Shown piece by piece: positions 1 to 8,451 of a DNA stretch of 64,000 nucleotides. The DNA comes from Chromatiales bacterium (GTDB lineage Bacteria; Pseudomonadota; Gammaproteobacteria; Steroidobacterales; GCA-2729495), in contig JAEUQA010000062.1 in NCBI GenBank assembly GCA_016789845.1, positions 140,256 to 204,255 on the forward strand. Direction: 5' to 3'. Made by a program: the position numbers and the translations under genes. Under the pieces are notes generated by a model. The model searched no databases, was not told the origin of the DNA, and saw only the letters and a program-made list of their open reading frames with translations. Each line of letters begins with the position of its first letter. Positions within the stretch are counted from its first letter, which is position 1.

Positions 1-1
1 C

Positions 2-1168
2 CTGGTGCTGGCCGTCTGGCTCGCGGTCGTCCTGTTCCGCCGCCTCGACGGGTTCCTGGAGCGCCGCTACGGCAGGCTGGTCCAGTCCGCCCACGGCAAG
101 GTCGGCGACGTGCTGCGCATTGCGCCCATGCTGAGCGCCATGCGCGGCTCGATCGTCACGATCCGGGTCCTGGTCATCGCCATCCTGTTCTTCGTCTGGT
201 TCGAGGTGGTGCTGGGCCAGTTCCCCTGGACGCGCTGGCTGAGCGATGACCTGGCCGGATTGCTGCTCGACCCGCTGGCCACCATTGCCGTCGGCATCGC
301 GAACTATATTCCCAAGCTCCTGTTCCTCGTCGTGCTGTTTCTGGTGGCCCGCTTCGGGCTCCGGCTGCTGCGCCTGTACTTCGGCGCCCTCGAGCGGGGC
401 GCCGTCAGCCTGCCGGGCTTCGAGCAGGAGTGGTCCAGCGCCACCTACAAGATCGCGCGGGTCTTCGTCATCGGCATCGTGCTGGTGATGGCCTACCCGT
501 ACCTGCCCGGAGCCGGCTCCGAGGCGCTGCAGGGGCTCTCGGTGTTCGCCGGCCTGGTCCTGTCGCTGGGCGCGTCATCCTCCGTGTCCAACGTCATCGC
601 CGGCTACATCACCACGTTCGGGCGCGTGCTTCGCGTCGGGGACATGATCAAGGTGGGCGAGACGCTGGGCGTGGTCACCCAGATCCGGTTGCTGACCATC
701 CGGCTGCGGACGGTGCGCAACGAGGAGGTGACGATTCCCAATGGCACGCTGCTAGCCACGAATGTCATCAATTACAGCGCACTTTCCCGGGAGCACGGCC
801 TGATCCTGCAGACGGAAGTCCGCATCAACTACGCGGTGCCCTGGCGCCAGGTGCATGCCATGCTGCTGGACGCGGCGGCGCGCACGCCGGGCCTGATGAC
901 CGAGCCACCACCCTTCGTCCTGCAGCGGGAGCTGGGCGACTTCGCCGTAGCCTACCAGCTGAACGTGTACAAGGCCGAGGCCAGGGCGCTCGTCCAGGCC
1001 TACTCGGACCTGCACCAGAACATCCTCGACGTGTTCAACGAGTACGGCGTGCAGATCATGGTGCCGGCCTACGAGGGTGACCCGGAGACGCCGAAGGTGG
1101 TGCCGCCGGAGCAGTGGTTCCAGTCGCCGGCGCGGCCGCCGGACGCCAATTATGGAGTGAGCAAATGA
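2..1168 (+). CDS. Mechanosensitive ion channel, MscS family (5' end missing)
   Basis: Inner-membrane small-conductance mechanosensitive channel that would release solutes when turgor rises. The reading frame is open to the left edge, so the N-terminus lies outside the window. At least three hydrophobic segments precede the MscS pore helix region (GLVLSLGASSSVSNVIAGYI), followed by the beta domain (GDMIKVGETLGVVTQI, then TIPNGTLLATNVINYS) and a C-terminal alpha/beta domain. The lead-in helices look longer than in a minimal three-helix MscS, so this is probably one of the larger family members. Its stop overlaps the start of the next gene (ATGA), so the two are likely co-translated. The family call is firm; total size is unknown. 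Confidence 0.9.
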   Translation: MVLAVWLAVVLFRRLDGFLERRYGRLVQSAHGKVGDVLRIAPMLSAMRGSIVTIRVLVIAILFFVWFEVVLGQFPWTRWLSDDLAGLLLDPLATIAVGIANYIPKLLFLVVLFLVARFGLRLLRLYFGALERGAVSLPGFEQEWSSATYKIARVFVIGIVLVMAYPYLPGAGSEALQGLSVFAGLVLSLGASSSVSNVIAGYITTFGRVLRVGDMIKVGETLGVVTQIRLLTIRLRTVRNEEVTIPNGTLLATNVINYSALSREHGLILQTEVRINYAVPWRQVHAMLLDAAARTPGLMTEPPPFVLQRELGDFAVAYQLNVYKAEARALVQAYSDLHQNILDVFNEYGVQIMVPAYEGDPETPKVVPPEQWFQSPARPPDANYGVSK

Positions 1169-1851
1169 AATCGTTCTTCAGGCTTTGCCTTGCCATCCTC
1201 CTCGCAGGGCCCGGCGTGCAACTCGCGTCGGCCCAGATTCCGGGTGGGGGGCCGGGGATGGAGCGCGCCGGCACCTGGGAAGCCTACGGCGGGTTGCGGT
1301 TCAACTTCGGTGAGAACGTGGATTTCGATGGCGGCTCGACGATCGACACCGACGACGAGCTGGCCTTCGGCTTCGGCTTCGGCTACAACTTCAGCGAGCG
1401 CCTGCTCATCGGCGGCGACATGTCGTTCGGCACGGTGGACTATGACGGCACGGTGCAGTCCGCGGATGTGCCGGGTCTCACTGGAACCATCTCCGGAGAA
1501 TTCGACACCCTGAGCATTTCCGTCAACGGCACCTGGCACTTCATGGACGGTCCGCTGACCCCGTTCGTGAGCGCCAACCTGGGATACACGTCGGTGGACA
1601 CGAACATTGCCGAAGGGCCGCCGGAAATTGGTTGCTGGTGGGATCCGTGGTACGGACAGATCTGCACCACCTTCGTGGACACGAAGACGGAGGATGCCTT
1701 CAGCTATGGCCTGGGCGTTGGGGGCCGCTGGGACTTTGCGCCTGGCTGGTTCGCCCGGCTCAGCTACGAAGAGCGCTGGGTGGACATCGGCAAGGCGAGC
1801 GGCACGCCCAGTTTTGGCGGCCTGCGCCTCGACATCGGCAGTAAGTTCTGA
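1165..1851 (+). CDS. Outer-membrane beta-barrel protein
   Basis: About 228 residues. The chosen ATG overlaps the stop of the channel gene by four bases and opens a clean signal peptide (MKSFFRLCLAILLAG...ASA, cleavage near residue 23). The mature part shows alternating aromatic/hydrophobic strands typical of small 8-strand barrels (YGGLRFNFGENVDF, FGFGFGYNFSERLLIGGDM) and ends in a C-terminal phenylalanine (LDIGSKF), the usual Bam recognition feature. A longer ORF beginning at 1114 lies inside the channel gene and lacks the signal peptide at its start. Two cysteines in a Trp-rich extracellular-loop-like stretch (IGCWWDPWYGQICTTF) could form a disulfide. The role is unknown; an OmpW/OmpA-like porin or adhesin barrel is the nearest guess. 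Confidence 0.85.
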   Translation: MKSFFRLCLAILLAGPGVQLASAQIPGGGPGMERAGTWEAYGGLRFNFGENVDFDGGSTIDTDDELAFGFGFGYNFSERLLIGGDMSFGTVDYDGTVQSADVPGLTGTISGEFDTLSISVNGTWHFMDGPLTPFVSANLGYTSVDTNIAEGPPEIGCWWDPWYGQICTTFVDTKTEDAFSYGLGVGGRWDFAPGWFARLSYEERWVDIGKASGTPSFGGLRLDIGSKF

Positions 1852-1861
1852 CGGCACGATT

Positions 1862-1893
1862 CCCGGCCGCCGGGCTGGCGCCCGGCGGCCGGG
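1862..1893. terminator. Bidirectional hairpin between convergent genes
   Basis: A perfect 13-base inverted repeat (arms 1862-1874 and 1881-1893, cccggccgccggg and its complement) that gains one more C-G pair and closes on a four-base loop. It lies between the stops of the barrel gene (1851) and the convergent gene ending at 1906, where a shared terminator is expected. No U-tract follows on either strand. Confidence 0.6.
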
Positions 1894-1905
1894 GATAATC
1901 GGGCT

Positions 1906-2442
1906 CTAGCGGGCGGGTGGCGTGATCGGCTGGGAGGACGGGGCCTGGGGCACCAGCGGGATCTGGTCGGCAAGCACGAAGTTGCCGATCGCATCCAGCT
2001 TGTTCTCGATCTGGTAGAACCGGGCCAGTTTCACCTCCGGTATCGCCTTGCGGAACTTGCGCAGGTAGCTCTTCCGGGTCTTCACTACCTTCTCCTGGTA
2101 CTTGAGCATGTCGCCGATCAGCTGCCTGGCGGTCTCGTCGCTGAGGTTCTCGTAGCTGGCGGCGTAGTCGGTGATCACCTTCACCCGCAGGTCGCCGGCA
2201 GCCTTCATGTCCAGCATGTACTGGTCGTAGACGGGCCAGAAGGCCTTGCTCTCATCGGCCGTCAGGGACAGTCCCTGGCTGATGAGCAGCTTGCGCTCGG
2301 ACTGGATGATCGTCCGGGCCTCCTCGACGGCCCCGTTGAGCTCGGCGAAGGTCGGGTTGACCTGGGCGGCTGCCAGCGACGGCAGGGCCAGGGAGGCCAG
2401 GCCATTGGCGATCATGGCCATGGCAAGGATGGTGGGTTTCAT
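1906..2442 (-). CDS. Secreted helical protein of unknown function
   Basis: 178 residues with a signal peptide (cleavage near residue 26, SLAAAQ). The mature part is mostly helical and charged, with a conserved-looking segment LTADESKAFWPVYDQYM and a basic stretch KTRKSYLRKFRKAIPE. Small periplasmic or outer-membrane-associated proteins with an 'ESxxFWPVYxxY' motif are common in gammaproteobacteria but have no assigned job. Size and helical character recall Spy/CpxP-like chaperones, but I do not see their LTxxQ motifs, so that is only a loose analogy. It converges on the upstream barrel gene and diverges from the patatin gene. Confidence 0.7.
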   Translation of the reverse strand: MKPTILAMAMIANGLASLALPSLAAAQVNPTFAELNGAVEEARTIIQSERKLLISQGLSLTADESKAFWPVYDQYMLDMKAAGDLRVKVITDYAASYENLSDETARQLIGDMLKYQEKVVKTRKSYLRKFRKAIPEVKLARFYQIENKLDAIGNFVLADQIPLVPQAPSSQPITPPAR

Positions 2443-2555
2443 GGTTCGCGCCCTCTGTGGGTGGATTGGGGGGCGGTAGTCTAGGGTGCCGCGGAGCCCA
2501 TTGTCACCGGCACCGGATGCCGCTCAGGATGTACACCGGATAGGCCCGGGCATTG

Positions 2556-2561
2556 TATATT
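2556..2561 (+). promoter_or_regulatory. Candidate -10 element for the patatin-AsmA operon
   Basis: TATATT in an otherwise GC-rich intergenic region, about 72 bases upstream of the patatin start. It is preceded by TTG rather than a good -35, so the element is plausible but unproven. Confidence 0.35.
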
Positions 2562-2633
2562 CTGCGCGCCCCCGGATGCACCGGCTCCGGTTGCCACGAT
2601 ACAGGCCGTTGGGCGGGAAAGGTTGGCCTCTAC

Positions 2634-4910
2634 ATGAGTGCGTCATACAGGATCCTGGCCGGCACTGGTCTCGCCGTGCTCGGGCTGGTTGCCACGGCCC
2701 AAGTCGTCGCACAGGAGCCCGCCACAGGGGCGGCGGCCGAACTCCGTCCGGCGGGGCGTCCCCGCATCGGCCTGGTCCTCGGCGGCGGCGGCGCCAAGGG
2801 CGCGGCCCACATCGGCGTGCTCCGGGTGCTCGACGAGCTGCACATCCCCGTCGACTGCGTGACGGGCACCAGCATGGGCGCGCTGGTGGGCGGTACTTTC
2901 GCGTCCGGCATGCCGCCGGAGGAGATCGAGAAGGCCGTGCTCGGCATCAACTGGTCCCGCACGGTCGGCGCCGAGGGCCTCCGGGACCGGACGCCCATCC
3001 ACCGGAAGCTGGCCGGCATCACCTACACCAACAGTCTCGACCTCGGGATCAAGGGCGGCTCGATCACTACCGCGAGCGGACTGCTGAAGACCCAGGACAT
3101 CGAGGACGTCATCCGGGGCCTCGTGGCCGGCGCCCGCTACACCGAGAATTTCGATGACCTGCCCATCCCGTTCCGGGCCGTGGCCACGGATATGCTGGCG
3201 GGCGAGATGGTGGTGCTCGAGGGCGGCGACCTCTCGGTCGCGATGCGGGCCAGCATGGCGGTGCCGGGCGCGTTCTCACCCGTCCTGGTCGACGACAGGA
3301 TCCTGTCCGACGGCGGCATGATGCGTAACCTGCCGGTGGACATCGCCCGGAACCTCTGCGCTGACGTGGTGATTGCCGTGTCGCTGTCCTCGCCCCCGCC
3401 CAAGGCCGCGGACCTGACCGCCGCCCTGACGCTGGCGGGTCGTTCGCTGGACGTCATGATCGACGCGAACCAGAAGGCCCAGATTGCCAGCCTGACGGCC
3501 CAGGATGTCAGTATCGTCGTGCCCATGGGCGACATCGGTTCGGCCGCTTTCGACCGTGTGCCCGATGCCGTGCCCCTCGGCCGGGAGGCGGCGCTCGGGA
3601 TGCGGGAGCAGCTGTCCCGGCTCTCGGTGCCGGAGGACGAGTACCTGGCCTGGCGCCAGTCGGTTACCCGGCAGGGAGCGCAATCGGCCCGGCTGGCTGG
3701 CGTGGAGATCAAGGGGCTGAAGCGCGTCAACCCGGACTACGTGCGGACCCAGCTGCGGAGCGTGAAGCCCGGCGCGGTGGTCACCCGGTCGGAACTCCTG
3801 GAGGATACGGGGAGGATCTATGCCCTGGGTGACTTCGAGAAGGTTTCGTACCGGCAGACCGGCCCGGCCGATGCGCGGGTCCTGGAGATCACGCCGGTGG
3901 AGAAGTCCTGGGGGCCGGACTTCGTCCGCTTCGACCTCGGCCTCGCCGGCGACGCGGATGGCGGCATCGAGGCCCTGCTGCGCGTCGATCACAACCGCAC
4001 CTGGCTGAACCCGCGCGGGGGCGAGTGGCACAGCTCGGTGCAGATCGGCGAGCAGTGGCTGGTGGAGACTGACCTCTACCAGCCGCTCGATGTCCCGCAG
4101 CGCTTCTTCGTGCAGCCGCTCGCGCGGTTCGAGCGCAATTTCGAGAACATCTATAACGACGGCGACCGGGTCGCCCGCTACATCCTCAGCGAACTCTATG
4201 GCCAGGTGGACGTCGGGATGAACTTCGATACCCGCGCCCAGGTCCGGCTGGGCGTGCGCAGTGGCTGGCTTGACACGGAACTGGACACGGGCCCGACGGT
4301 GCTGCCGGAGGGTGATCGGGAGGCCGACTCCAGCCTGCAGCTCCGCCTGGTGTACGACACCCGGGACGCGGTTGGCCTGCCGACCCGGGGCACGTTCATC
4401 AATGCGCGGCTGGTGAGTTCGGACGACTGGCTGGGAGGCGAGCAGGACTATGGCCTCCTGGAGGGCGTGATCACCAAGTCCTTCCCCTTCCGGGGCGACG
4501 CGCTCAGCCTGATCTTCGGTGGCGGCGACAGGCTCAGCGGCACCCTGCCACCGACCCAGGAATTCCAGCTCGGCGGCATCCGGACCTTCCCGGGACTGCA
4601 GCGCGGCGAGCTGCGTGGCGACAGCTACTGGTTCGCCGGGTCGAGCTATTACTGGAAGATGGCGGACATCCAGTCGCTCTTCGGCCAGGCGCTCTACGCG
4701 GGCCTCCGGCTCCAGGGTGGCCGCATGGGCAACCGCATCGACAACATTGCCGATGGCGCGCTCTATGGCGTGTCGGGTTCCGTGGGCGGCCGTACGCCCG
4801 TGGGGCCGTTCATCCTGTCGCTGGGCTGGGTGGACAACGGCAGCGTCCAGCTGCAGCTCGCGATCGGCCGGCCCATTTCCGAGGGTTCGATTCTCGACGA
4901 GATCCGATGA
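2634..4910 (+). CDS. Patatin-like phospholipase with POTRA and outer-membrane barrel (PlpD-like)
   Basis: 758 residues. The N-terminal patatin domain has the glycine-rich oxyanion loop (GLVLGGGGAKGAAHIGVL), the nucleophile Ser80 in GTSMG and catalytic Asp226 in DGG, so it should be an active serine acyl-hydrolase. A single POTRA-like repeat follows (from about residue 357, VEIKGLKRVNPDYVRTQL), then a BamA/TamA-type barrel up to the C-terminus. This is the type Vd autotransporter architecture of Pseudomonas PlpD. The ATG at 2634 opens a signal peptide (cleavage near VVAQ); an upstream in-frame start at 2553 gives a non-signal extension and is less likely. The gene overlaps the AsmA gene by ATGA. 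Substrate, and whether the passenger is released, are not visible from sequence. Confidence 0.92.
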   Translation: MSASYRILAGTGLAVLGLVATAQVVAQEPATGAAAELRPAGRPRIGLVLGGGGAKGAAHIGVLRVLDELHIPVDCVTGTSMGALVGGTFASGMPPEEIEKAVLGINWSRTVGAEGLRDRTPIHRKLAGITYTNSLDLGIKGGSITTASGLLKTQDIEDVIRGLVAGARYTENFDDLPIPFRAVATDMLAGEMVVLEGGDLSVAMRASMAVPGAFSPVLVDDRILSDGGMMRNLPVDIARNLCADVVIAVSLSSPPPKAADLTAALTLAGRSLDVMIDANQKAQIASLTAQDVSIVVPMGDIGSAAFDRVPDAVPLGREAALGMREQLSRLSVPEDEYLAWRQSVTRQGAQSARLAGVEIKGLKRVNPDYVRTQLRSVKPGAVVTRSELLEDTGRIYALGDFEKVSYRQTGPADARVLEITPVEKSWGPDFVRFDLGLAGDADGGIEALLRVDHNRTWLNPRGGEWHSSVQIGEQWLVETDLYQPLDVPQRFFVQPLARFERNFENIYNDGDRVARYILSELYGQVDVGMNFDTRAQVRLGVRSGWLDTELDTGPTVLPEGDREADSSLQLRLVYDTRDAVGLPTRGTFINARLVSSDDWLGGEQDYGLLEGVITKSFPFRGDALSLIFGGGDRLSGTLPPTQEFQLGGIRTFPGLQRGELRGDSYWFAGSSYYWKMADIQSLFGQALYAGLRLQGGRMGNRIDNIADGALYGVSGSVGGRTPVGPFILSLGWVDNGSVQLQLAIGRPISEGSILDEIR

Positions 4911-7900
4911 GGCCAGGCCGCCTGCTCCTGGCGGCGCTGGTCGCCGTCCTGCTGCTCACTGCGGCAATGGCGCTGGCGTTCTTCACGGTGGACTTCGGCG
5001 GCTTAAGCAGGCCGCTGATCCGCTGGGCCAGCGGGCAACTGCAACGGCCGCTCGTGATCGACGGCCCGGTTTCCATCCGGGCTGGCCACACGCTGCGCTT
5101 CAGCGCCGAGGGTATCCGCCTCGCCAACGTCGCCTGGGGCAGTCGCGGCGACATGCTCCGGGTTGGCCGGCTGACCATCGAGATTGATACGGCATCCCTC
5201 ATCAACCGGCCCGTGATCGTGCGCCGGATCGAGGTGGATGGCCTCGACCTGCTGCTGGAGCGGCGGGCCGATGGCGCCAACAACTGGGAATTCGCGCCAG
5301 ACTCCGCCGAGTCGAAGTTCACCTGGCCCGAGTCCCTGCCGGTGGTGGTGGATGGCGTGTCGCTGCCGGGTGCCCGCGTCCGGTTCATCGGGCCTCGGCT
5401 CGACCGGCCACTGGACCTGCGCTTCGACAGCCTGGAGCAGCGACGGGTGGCGGGTGGCATGCTCGGGCTGGCCGGGAAGGGCACGGCCAACGACGAGCCG
5501 ATCAGCCTCGAGGCGCAGGCCGGGCCCTTCGAGCGCCTGGTGGCCGGGCGTGACTTCAGCGTGGCGCTCGATGGCCGTCTGGGCGAGCTCGCCGTGGGCC
5601 TCGATCTCCGCGTGGACGACATTGCGCGTCCGGTCAATACCGAGCTGGATCTGGATGTCCGCGGCCCGGGCGCGGAGTACCTGACGACCCGGTTCGGCGT
5701 GCGGAACCTGGGTTCCGGTCCACTGTCGCTCAAGGGTGTGGTCCGCCCGTCGGGCGACGGTGCCGGCGTGGAGGGCGAGCTGACGGGGGACATCGGCCAG
5801 TTCACGATCAAGGTCCGCGGCGAGCTCGCCGACCCGGCCGTGATGAGCAGGGCCCGCGTCGCGCTCGAGATCGACGGCCCGGACCTGAGCTTCGCGGGCG
5901 GACTGGCCGGTGTGGACCGGTTGCCGGCCGAGCCGTTCCGCCTGACGGCAGCCCTCGACCGGGCAGGCGAACGGCTCCGGATAGACGACGCGACGCTCAC
6001 CGTGGCGGACGCCAGTGCCAGCCTGAATGGCACCGTGGCGCAGTACACGGCACTGAAGGGCAACGACCTGGAGCTCCGGTTTCGCGGTGCCGACCTGGGG
6101 CGCTTTCGCGCCTTCCTGTCGCTGCCGCCCTCGCTGGGGGGCGCCTTCGATATTTCCGGCACGCTCAGGTCCGGCGATGGCGGTGAGCTGATCAACGTCA
6201 GCGCCACGACGGTCCTCGGCGCAGCCACACTCTCCGGCCGGCTCGGCGCCAGCCCCGATTTCTACGGCACACGCCTCGAGTTGACGACCTCCGGTCCGAG
6301 CCTCGCCCGCGTTGGCGAGGTCGCCGGCCTGGAGGGCCTGCCCGCTGTCGACTTTGCGGCAACCGCCGAGGTGGAGTGGACGGCCAATGGCACCCTGGTC
6401 CGCAAGGGTCAGCTGCGTGGCGGGCGCGACCAGCTGGGCCTCGACGGGCTCGTGGCCAATGAGCCGCTGGGTCCCGGCACGGATGTCACCTGGTCGCTCC
6501 GCGGTCCCGACCTCCGCCAGCTGGCGGCGGACTTCCGCATTGACGACTTGCCCGCTGGCGCCTTCGACCTGCGTGGCCGGCTGCGCCGGGAGCCGCGCGT
6601 GTCCCGGCTGGACGACGTGCGGGGCACCGTCGCCGGCGCGAACCTGCTCCTGTCGGGCCGCGTTGCCGACCAGCCGAAGGTCGGCACGACCCTGGATCTC
6701 TCGCTGGAGGGCCCGCGGCTCGAGGCCTTCGCCGGGCTGGTCCCAGGCTACAAGCTGCCCCCCGGGGAGTTCCGCGTGGCAGGCAGCCTGGCACTCACGC
6801 CGAAGCGCCTCCGACTGACCCGGATGCAGGTCGCTGCCGCAGGCGCCCAGGGCACGGTGGATGCCGACCTCGAGCTGCCGCTCAGCGCCGTCCGGGGCGA
6901 GTTCCGGGTGGTGGCAAAGGGCAGGGACGTCACGCCCTTCCTGCCCCGTCTCGGCTCCGCGCGGTCCACGGCAGTGCCCTTCGACCTGCGCGTGGGCGGC
7001 CAGGCCCAGGGCGGTGGTGCCTGGACGCTCGACGAGGCGGAGTTCAGCACGGACGCCGGACGAATCAGCGGCAGCGGCAGGCTCGACTGGGCGCCGGATT
7101 TCTCGGCCACCGCACTCAAGTTGGTGGCGAGCACCCGGGATCTCGCGGCAGCCGGCCGGCTCGTCGCCCTGGACCTGCCGGCCCAGCCCTTCGACCTGAC
7201 CGCCGAGTTCACCGGCACGCCGACCGCGTTCAGGGTCGAGCGGGCCACGGGCCGGCTCGGGGCGACGGACTTCGACGGTAAGCTGCAGCTCGAGCTCGGG
7301 AAGCGCACGGTGCTGGACGTGGATTTCCGCTCGGACCTCCTGGACCTCACCCCCTTCTTCGGCGAGTCCGCACCGGTGGCCACGGCTGCGCCGGCGGCTC
7401 CGCCCGGACCCGCGCGCCGCCGCGCCAGCCCAAGGTTGATCCCCGATACGCCGATCCCGCTGGCCTGGCTCGACCGGGTTGACGGTTCGCTGGCAGTGCA
7501 GGCCAGTCGGGCGCTGTTCGCCACCGTCGCGCTGGACGACCTGCGCATGACCGCCCGGCTGAAGGACGGCGCCCTGACGCTCGACTCGCTGGAGATGAAG
7601 GCACCGCCCGACGGCCGTCTCAGCATGCACGGCCAGATCGAGAAACGGGCGCGGGGCGCGGCCATGCAACTGGCTGCCCGCGGCACGGGCGTGCGGCTGG
7701 CCCGGCTGGATGACACTCCCACCGTGCGCAATGCGCGGCCCCGCGCCGAAATCGACATGGAATTCGCCGGCGAAGGCGCCACCTGGCGCGAACTGGCCCA
7801 GTCCCTCGATGGCGGGTTCCGGCTGACGACCGGGGCGGGGTCCATACCCGCACGAAGCCTCGATGTGCTGTTCGGCGGACTCTGGCGGGACCTGGTCACC

Positions 7901-8380
7901 ACGGTCGTGCCGGGCATGGCGAGCAGGGAGGCCACCAGCGTGCGCTGCATGGCCGCCTTCGTCACGGCGACCGGTGGCGTGTTGCGGTCCGCGCCCGCGG
8001 TGGTACTGCAGACCGACAGGGTCAACATCATTACCCGCGGCTCGATCGATTTCCGGACGGAGCAGCTCGAGCTCTTCCTGAACACGGCCCCCCGGCGCGG
8101 GCGGGTGGACGTGACCGTCGCCGAGATCGTCAACCCGTACCTGAAGGTCACTGGCTCGCTGGCCGAGCCCGGCATCGGGGTCGACCCGAAGGGCGTGCTC
8201 TTCACCGGCGGGGCCGCGGTCGCCACGGCCGGGATCTCGATCCTGGCCAAGGGCGTGTGGGACCGGATGTTCCGGGCCGAGGATCCCTGCGCGGTGGCCG
8301 CGGAAGAGGCAGAGCGCCTGGAGTCTGGTGAGGATTCCCAGCGGAAGACCCTGATTCCGTGGTCAGGAAGCCGGCGGTAG
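4907..8380 (+). CDS. AsmA family protein
   Basis: 1157 residues. A single N-terminal membrane anchor (LLLAALVAVLLLTAAMALAF) is followed by the AsmA N-terminal signature (RPLVIDGPVSIRAG, RVGRLTIEIDTASLI) and a very long run of beta-rich repeats. The C-terminal AsmA_2-like region includes SIPARSLDVLFGGLWRD and VAEIVNPYLKVTGSL. AsmA-like proteins are thought to be long lipid-conducting bridges across the periplasm or regulators of outer-membrane assembly. The start overlaps the patatin stop (ATGA), so a barrel-anchored lipase and a periplasmic lipid-bridge candidate are made together. A Pro/Ala-rich linker near residues 825-845 separates the central part from the C-terminal domain. Confidence 0.9.
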   Translation: MRPGRLLLAALVAVLLLTAAMALAFFTVDFGGLSRPLIRWASGQLQRPLVIDGPVSIRAGHTLRFSAEGIRLANVAWGSRGDMLRVGRLTIEIDTASLINRPVIVRRIEVDGLDLLLERRADGANNWEFAPDSAESKFTWPESLPVVVDGVSLPGARVRFIGPRLDRPLDLRFDSLEQRRVAGGMLGLAGKGTANDEPISLEAQAGPFERLVAGRDFSVALDGRLGELAVGLDLRVDDIARPVNTELDLDVRGPGAEYLTTRFGVRNLGSGPLSLKGVVRPSGDGAGVEGELTGDIGQFTIKVRGELADPAVMSRARVALEIDGPDLSFAGGLAGVDRLPAEPFRLTAALDRAGERLRIDDATLTVADASASLNGTVAQYTALKGNDLELRFRGADLGRFRAFLSLPPSLGGAFDISGTLRSGDGGELINVSATTVLGAATLSGRLGASPDFYGTRLELTTSGPSLARVGEVAGLEGLPAVDFAATAEVEWTANGTLVRKGQLRGGRDQLGLDGLVANEPLGPGTDVTWSLRGPDLRQLAADFRIDDLPAGAFDLRGRLRREPRVSRLDDVRGTVAGANLLLSGRVADQPKVGTTLDLSLEGPRLEAFAGLVPGYKLPPGEFRVAGSLALTPKRLRLTRMQVAAAGAQGTVDADLELPLSAVRGEFRVVAKGRDVTPFLPRLGSARSTAVPFDLRVGGQAQGGGAWTLDEAEFSTDAGRISGSGRLDWAPDFSATALKLVASTRDLAAAGRLVALDLPAQPFDLTAEFTGTPTAFRVERATGRLGATDFDGKLQLELGKRTVLDVDFRSDLLDLTPFFGESAPVATAAPAAPPGPARRRASPRLIPDTPIPLAWLDRVDGSLAVQASRALFATVALDDLRMTARLKDGALTLDSLEMKAPPDGRLSMHGQIEKRARGAAMQLAARGTGVRLARLDDTPTVRNARPRAEIDMEFAGEGATWRELAQSLDGGFRLTTGAGSIPARSLDVLFGGLWRDLVTTVVPGMASREATSVRCMAAFVTATGGVLRSAPAVVLQTDRVNIITRGSIDFRTEQLELFLNTAPRRGRVDVTVAEIVNPYLKVTGSLAEPGIGVDPKGVLFTGGAAVATAGISILAKGVWDRMFRAEDPCAVAAEEAERLESGEDSQRKTLIPWSGSRR

Positions 8381-8451
8381 CGGCGGGAAACGGCTCCTGG
8401 GCTAACATCGCCGGCGAGTGTCCGAGTTCACCGCCTGCGGGGAGAATGACC

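Noticed and set aside
5003..7669. 888-residue ORF on the minus strand opposite AsmA
   Set aside because: Its composition is low-complexity Arg/Gly/Gln/His without any domain, and the plus-strand AsmA gene explains the region. Long antisense ORFs are expected at this GC.
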